Below, in pieces: positions 33,095-34,262 of a stretch of 34,262 nucleotides of DNA. The notes beneath the pieces are model-generated. The model saw only the letters and a list, made by a program, of their open reading frames with translations. It searched no databases and was not told the origin of the DNA. The DNA is taken from positions 1 to 34,262 of the forward strand of contig CAJPFN010000109.1 of the NCBI GenBank assembly GCA_905339215.1, read 5' to 3'. Position 1 is the stretch's first letter. Each line of letters opens with the position of its first letter. The translations under genes and the position numbers were made by a program. Source of the stretch: Rhizobiaceae bacterium (GTDB lineage: Bacteria > Pseudomonadota > Alphaproteobacteria > Rhizobiales > Rhizobiaceae).

Positions 33095-33124
33095 GCGACG
33101 ACGTCCGACAGCATGGCGGCCTGC

Positions 33125-33149
33125 GGAACCGGGCGGCGGAGCGCGCGTT
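33125..33149 (+). promoter_or_regulatory. EcfG-type promoter for the iron permease family gene
   Basis: GGAAC at 33125-33129, 16-base spacer, CGTT at 33146-33149, about 63 bases of leader before ATG 33219. Confidence 0.72.
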
Positions 33150-33218
33150 TGCCCCGCTCCGCCAGCCGCCTGGCCGAGACGCCGCCAGTTCGGCCGCCGG
33201 CCGATCGAAGGAGATGAG

Positions 33219-33626
33219 ATGTCCGTCGCGAACCTCTTCAACAACGTCGCCACCGCGGTTGCCCACGCCGCCGGCCGGCCTGCCGCCTTCATCGCATGCT
33301 GCGCGCTCATCGTGGCGTGGGCGGCGAGCGGACCGCTGTTCGGCTTCTCCGACACCTGGCAGCTCATCATCAACACCGGAACCACCATCATCACCTTCCT
33401 GATGGTCTTCCTCATCCAGAACACGCAGAATCGTGACGGAGTCGCGATCCAGGCCAAGCTCGACGAACTGATCCGCGTCTCGCAGGGCGAAAACCACTTC
33501 ATCGGCATCGAACACCTGCCGGAAGCGGAGGTGGAAGCGTTCCGCCAGCGGTGCGAGCGCGCCGCCCGCGAGCATGTCGAGAGCGAGGTCCACGGCGAGG
33601 CGGTCGGCGGCCGGGCGGTCGCTTGA
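33219..33626 (+). CDS. Low-affinity iron permease family membrane protein
   Basis: The 135-residue product starts at ATG 33219, five bases after AAGGAG. Two hydrophobic segments (AAFIACCALIVAWAASGPLF about residues 22-41, LIINTGTTIITFLMVFLI about 49-66) are followed by the family signature QNTQNRDGVAIQAKLDELIR and a charged cytosolic tail (EAEVEAFRQRCERAAREHVE). This matches the bacterial members of the fungal Fet4-related family. Iron transport has not been shown for most bacterial members, so the name is by homology only. It sits directly after an EcfG-type promoter. Confidence 0.9.
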   Translation: MSVANLFNNVATAVAHAAGRPAAFIACCALIVAWAASGPLFGFSDTWQLIINTGTTIITFLMVFLIQNTQNRDGVAIQAKLDELIRVSQGENHFIGIEHLPEAEVEAFRQRCERAAREHVESEVHGEAVGGRAVA

Positions 33627-33634
33627 GCATTATG

Positions 33635-33659
33635 GGAACGTGGACGGCGGGAAGGCGTT
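33635..33659 (+). promoter_or_regulatory. EcfG-type promoter for the DUF1236 gene
   Basis: GGAAC at 33635-33639, 16-base spacer, CGTT at 33656-33659, beginning just past the stop of the iron permease gene and about 30 bases of leader before ATG 33697. Confidence 0.75.
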
Positions 33660-33696
33660 CTGGTGCCGAGGGAACCATCCAACGAAAGGAACCAAG

Positions 33697-34262
33697 ATGC
33701 GAAACATTCTTCTCGCTTCCGTCGGCCTCGCCGCCGTCCTCGCGGCCGGCCCGGTCCTCGCCCAGGAATCGGCGGCACCCCCGCCGAACGCCCCCGCCGC
33801 CGAGAGCGGCACTGACGCCAACACCACCAGCAGCACCGCGGTCGATACCGGCGTTGCCGTCGGCGGCACGGCCGGTGCGGTCACGGGCGCCATCGTCGGC
33901 GGTCCGGTCGGTGCGGTCATCGGCGGCTTCGCCGGGGCCATGCTCGGCACGGCCGCTGCCGTGCCCGAACCCGCAATCGAATACGTGGTCGCCAATCCGG
34001 TCGCGCCCGTCGCCATCGAAGGCAGCGTAACCGCAGGCATGGCCCTGCCGGAGACTGTGGCGCTCACTCCGATCCCGGATTACCCGGAATATGCCTACGT
34101 CTATGTCGACGGCCGCCCGGTACTGGTCCGTATGGAGAGCCGTGAAGTCGTCTATTCGCCGGGCTACGTGGTGGCTCCGCAGACGGTCACCTATGTCGAG
34201 GCGAATCCGCTCGATCCGGTGGTGATCGACGGCGGTGTTTCGGTCGGCGCCAGCGTGCCGGC
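33697..34262 (+). CDS. Exported DUF1236-domain protein (3' end outside window)
   Basis: Open from ATG 33697 (AAAGGA seven bases upstream) to the window edge, 188 residues visible. The signal peptide ends near LAAGPVLA|QES at residue 22. Residues 50-85 are a Gly/Ala/Val-rich stretch (VGGTAGAVTGAIVGGPVGAV) resembling glycine-zipper membrane segments. Two DUF1236-type units follow: one from YVVANPVAPVAIEGSVTAG through PDYPEYAYVYVDGRPVLV, and a second starting YVEANPLDPVVIDGGVSVG that runs off the end. DUF1236 proteins are common in rhizobia and probably act in the envelope. The exact EcfG-type promoter suggests stress induction. Confidence 0.88.
   Translation, partial: MRNILLASVGLAAVLAAGPVLAQESAAPPPNAPAAESGTDANTTSSTAVDTGVAVGGTAGAVTGAIVGGPVGAVIGGFAGAMLGTAAAVPEPAIEYVVANPVAPVAIEGSVTAGMALPETVALTPIPDYPEYAYVYVDGRPVLVRMESREVVYSPGYVVAPQTVTYVEANPLDPVVIDGGVSVGASVP

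Overview
The window is GC-rich, densely coding DNA from an alphaproteobacterium, most likely Hyphomicrobiales (Rhizobiales-like). The signs are an HWE-family sensor kinase, small SFPASDP-motif, DUF3008 and DUF1236 proteins, two Ku genes with a multidomain LigD, and repeated GGAAC-N16/17-CGTT promoters typical of the alphaproteobacterial general stress sigma factor EcfG. No rRNA, tRNA, CRISPR array or intact insertion sequence was seen.

Layout. 1-1837: start of a branched-chain amino acid type ABC importer (substrate-binding protein, then a LivH-like permease cut by the window edge), with a strong stem-loop between the two genes. 1997-4754: pncB (nicotinate phosphoribosyltransferase) overlapping a multi-pass membrane protein. 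4960-8299: a small secreted protein, a secreted caspase-like protein and a 4HBT thioesterase. 8403-13873: an HWE histidine kinase, then three genes matching the E. coli ybhP / ybhN / clsB set (EEP phosphatase, YbhN-like membrane protein, PLD enzyme on the opposite strand), and a small lipoprotein. 13939-16554: otsA (trehalose-6-phosphate synthase) and an AI-2E family transporter.

16282-22840 is a rearranged accessory zone. A TetR gene and a hydrolase-glycosyltransferase fusion gene lie between the intact AI-2E gene and a chimeric scar made of a Crp-like gene fragment joined to a second, about 96% identical, 3' end of the AI-2E gene. A pair of secreted proteins (VWA protein plus unknown) follows, then an intact Crp/Fnr gene. 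This looks like a duplicated 'AI-2E facing Crp' unit that was broken and filled with new genes.

22841-34262 is mainly stress and DNA-repair material: Crp/Fnr regulator, single-domain response regulator, small exported proteins, 3-methyladenine DNA glycosylase, topoisomerase IB, Ku, LigD, a second Ku with a membrane microprotein, DUF3008, a low-affinity iron permease family protein and a DUF1236 protein cut by the window end.

The unifying feature is regulatory. Eight exact GGAAC-N16/17-CGTT sites were found by eye, all between genes and correctly oriented, upstream of the HWE kinase, the EEP-YbhN operon, the PLD gene, the AI-2E gene, topoisomerase IB, the microprotein-ku-ligD operon, the iron permease gene and the DUF1236 gene. 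The window therefore looks like a cluster of general-stress-response genes for envelope maintenance and double-strand break repair, interrupted by one acquired or rearranged segment.
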